From contig JAUVLN010000156.1 of NCBI GenBank assembly GCA_030600725.1, forward strand, positions 1 through 5,828: a DNA stretch of 5,828 nucleotides, given 5' to 3'. The notes beneath the pieces were generated by a model. It saw only the letters and a list, made by a program, of their open reading frames with translations. It had not been told where the DNA came from and ran no database searches. The position numbers and the translations under genes are program-made. The DNA is from Thermoplasmatota archaeon (GTDB taxonomy: Archaea > Thermoplasmatota > Penumbrarchaeia > Penumbrarchaeales > Penumbrarchaeaceae). The first letter of the stretch is position 1. Each line of letters opens with the position of its first letter. Shown piece after piece: positions 4,770 to 5,828 of this stretch.

Positions 4770-5828
4770 ATGAACGTTTTTTCAAGGTTTGGAAAAAAGA
4801 ATTACCTGTTGACCCTGGCCACGATGGGGTTGTTCGTTATGTTGGCATTCACGACGATCAACTTCGTCCCTGAAACCCAGGGAGATGAGGGCGGATCGGA
4901 GATCGAAACATTGGCCACAAGAGCAGGAAGGCTAACGGGAGAGGCCAGTTTTGCGGATGGCGGATGGCATGAATCCTTCTCCTACGTACCGCCCGAGGGC
5001 TCCGCTGCAACAAAGGGTTACATGGGAACGTGTGTAGCCACCGGTGATGTAAATGGGGATGGTTTCGATGATGTTGTCATTGTGGCACCCCAGGCAAGCC
5101 GGGTCTATGTCTTCTTCGGGATGAAGACGATCGGCTACGAGCTCACTCAGGAGAACGCTGATGTCACCTTCTCCAGCTCATCAATCTATTATGGAAAAGG
5201 GCTGGCTGTTGGCGACGTGGACGCGGATGGGATCGATGACATCCTGATCGGCTCATACACGTCAAGCAGTTACCTGGGGGAGGCGCATCTGTATTGGGGT
5301 CGGACCACGTGGCAGCCGTCATACACCAAACCGGACATCACGTTCAAGGGTGAGCGCGGGCGGTCCTCATCGAACTACTTCGGCCACAACGTGTGGATCG
5401 GTGATGTTGATAATGATGGATATGGCGATATCATCGTGGCGGAGCCACAATATTATGAATATATAAGGAATTATGAAAACTGGGAGGGTAGCAAGTCCAG
5501 GATCTATTACAACTACACGGGCCTCACTTTCATATTCTTCGGTAAGGCCCGGGCCGATTGGACCAAAACCACCGTTGACGCCAACGCCGGGGATTGGGAT
5601 GTGAGGATCAAGGGCTGGATGCCGGTCTATAATTACCGATATTCCTCCTACTACTATCAGTATAGACGTGCATACATGGGAATGTACTCGGGCCAGGCGA
5701 TCCATACGGGCAATTTCAACGGGGATGATTACAACGATATCGTCGTCGGATCCTACCAGGCGTATAATTACAATAATATATACTCTGCGGGCGCCACATG
5801 GCTCATCCTCGGGAGAAGCCGGACCGAC
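4770..5828 (+). CDS. Secreted or membrane-anchored FG-GAP/integrin-alpha-like beta-propeller protein, 3' end missing
   Basis: The frame is open from ATG 4770 to the right edge (353 codons, no stop), so the C-terminus is missing. Residues 9-10 (KK) followed by a hydrophobic stretch at about 12-32 make a signal peptide or N-terminal membrane anchor; the cleavage site is unclear. After a polar, acidic linker (about 36-60), calcium-binding FG-GAP motifs appear: GDVNGDGFDD (92-101), GDVDADGIDD (148-157), GDVDNDGYGD (211-220) and a degenerate GNFNGDDYND (314-323). Each is followed by a hydrophobic strand such as DVVIVAPQ, ILIGSY, IIVAEP or IVVGSY, with VFFG or LYWG ends between them. Such repeats form blades of an integrin-alpha-type beta-propeller used in adhesion or ligand binding outside the cell. 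Between motifs three and four lies a long insertion with tyrosine-rich segments and one N-glycosylation sequon, NYT at 248-250. The glycan operon just upstream suggests that this may be a glycosylated envelope protein. The ligand is unknown; a polysaccharide- or cell-binding role is only inference. Confidence 0.85.
   Translation, partial: MNVFSRFGKKNYLLTLATMGLFVMLAFTTINFVPETQGDEGGSEIETLATRAGRLTGEASFADGGWHESFSYVPPEGSAATKGYMGTCVATGDVNGDGFDDVVIVAPQASRVYVFFGMKTIGYELTQENADVTFSSSSIYYGKGLAVGDVDADGIDDILIGSYTSSSYLGEAHLYWGRTTWQPSYTKPDITFKGERGRSSSNYFGHNVWIGDVDNDGYGDIIVAEPQYYEYIRNYENWEGSKSRIYYNYTGLTFIFFGKARADWTKTTVDANAGDWDVRIKGWMPVYNYRYSSYYYQYRRAYMGMYSGQAIHTGNFNGDDYNDIVVGSYQAYNYNNIYSAGATWLILGRSRTD
5043..5738 (+). 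repeat. Four FG-GAP calcium motifs encoded in tandem blades
   Basis: The motif-coding units start at 5043, 5211, 5400 and 5709. The protein spacings are 56, 63 and 103 residues. The first three keep the D-x-(D/N)-x-D-G-x-x-D calcium ligand pattern. The fourth has Asn for the first Asp and Asp for the usual Gly, so it may bind calcium weakly or not at all. The wide last spacing means either a large loop insertion or a blade without a motif. Confidence 0.75.

Noticed and set aside
5367..5705. Minus-strand open frame opposite the FG-GAP gene, with repeated Ile/Val stretches
   Set aside because: Its hydrophobic repeats are the reverse complement of GAT-rich calcium motifs and tyrosine codons of the plus-strand gene.

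Overview
The window looks archaeal, most likely a euryarchaeote of the Thermoplasmata or a related group. The reasons are an archaeal-type ribosomal protein uS2, the uS2–Memo gene order common in archaea, AT-rich TATA-like boxes in a DNA of otherwise moderate GC, strong Shine-Dalgarno sequences, frequent AGG/AGA arginine and ATA isoleucine codons, and a dolichol-type glycosyltransferase. The exact lineage cannot be fixed from this stretch. All six genes lie on the + strand and coding density is high. The only sizeable non-coding stretches are 1391-1448 and 4614-4769.

Positions 1-1390 are the tail of a conserved information-processing cluster: the 3' part of rpsB (uS2) followed 34 bases later by a complete Memo-family gene (AmmeMemoRadiSam protein B).

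Positions 1391-4613 form a three-gene cell-surface glycan module behind its own TATA-like element: a UDP-glucose 6-dehydrogenase type enzyme (GTG start at 1449), a multi-pass flippase-like membrane protein (start near 2771) and a DPM1-like family 2 glycosyltransferase (3789-4613). Spacing and overlap are tight enough to read them as one operon. The simplest model is that the dehydrogenase supplies a nucleotide-activated uronic acid, the GT2 enzyme loads a sugar on a polyprenyl/dolichyl phosphate on the cytoplasmic face, and the flippase-like protein helps move a lipid-linked sugar outward. GT2 plus flippase-like domain as adjacent overlapping genes resembles a split form of haloarchaeal AglD.

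Positions 4614-4769 are an AT-rich promoter and leader. It holds a TATA box, a 10-bp perfect inverted repeat, a second copy of one arm beside the ribosome-binding site, and a strong Shine-Dalgarno sequence. It drives a gene (4770 to beyond the window end) for a secreted or membrane-anchored protein with at least four FG-GAP/integrin-alpha-like beta-propeller calcium motifs, very tyrosine-rich loops and one N-glycosylation sequon. This gene is open at the right edge. A surface protein beside a surface-glycan operon suggests, but does not prove, a shared cell-envelope role.

I do not see a clearly unprecedented system. The items most worth a second look are the repeat-containing leader at 4710-4764, the tyrosine-rich propeller, the unusual loop in the GT2 enzyme and the split AglD-like pair.
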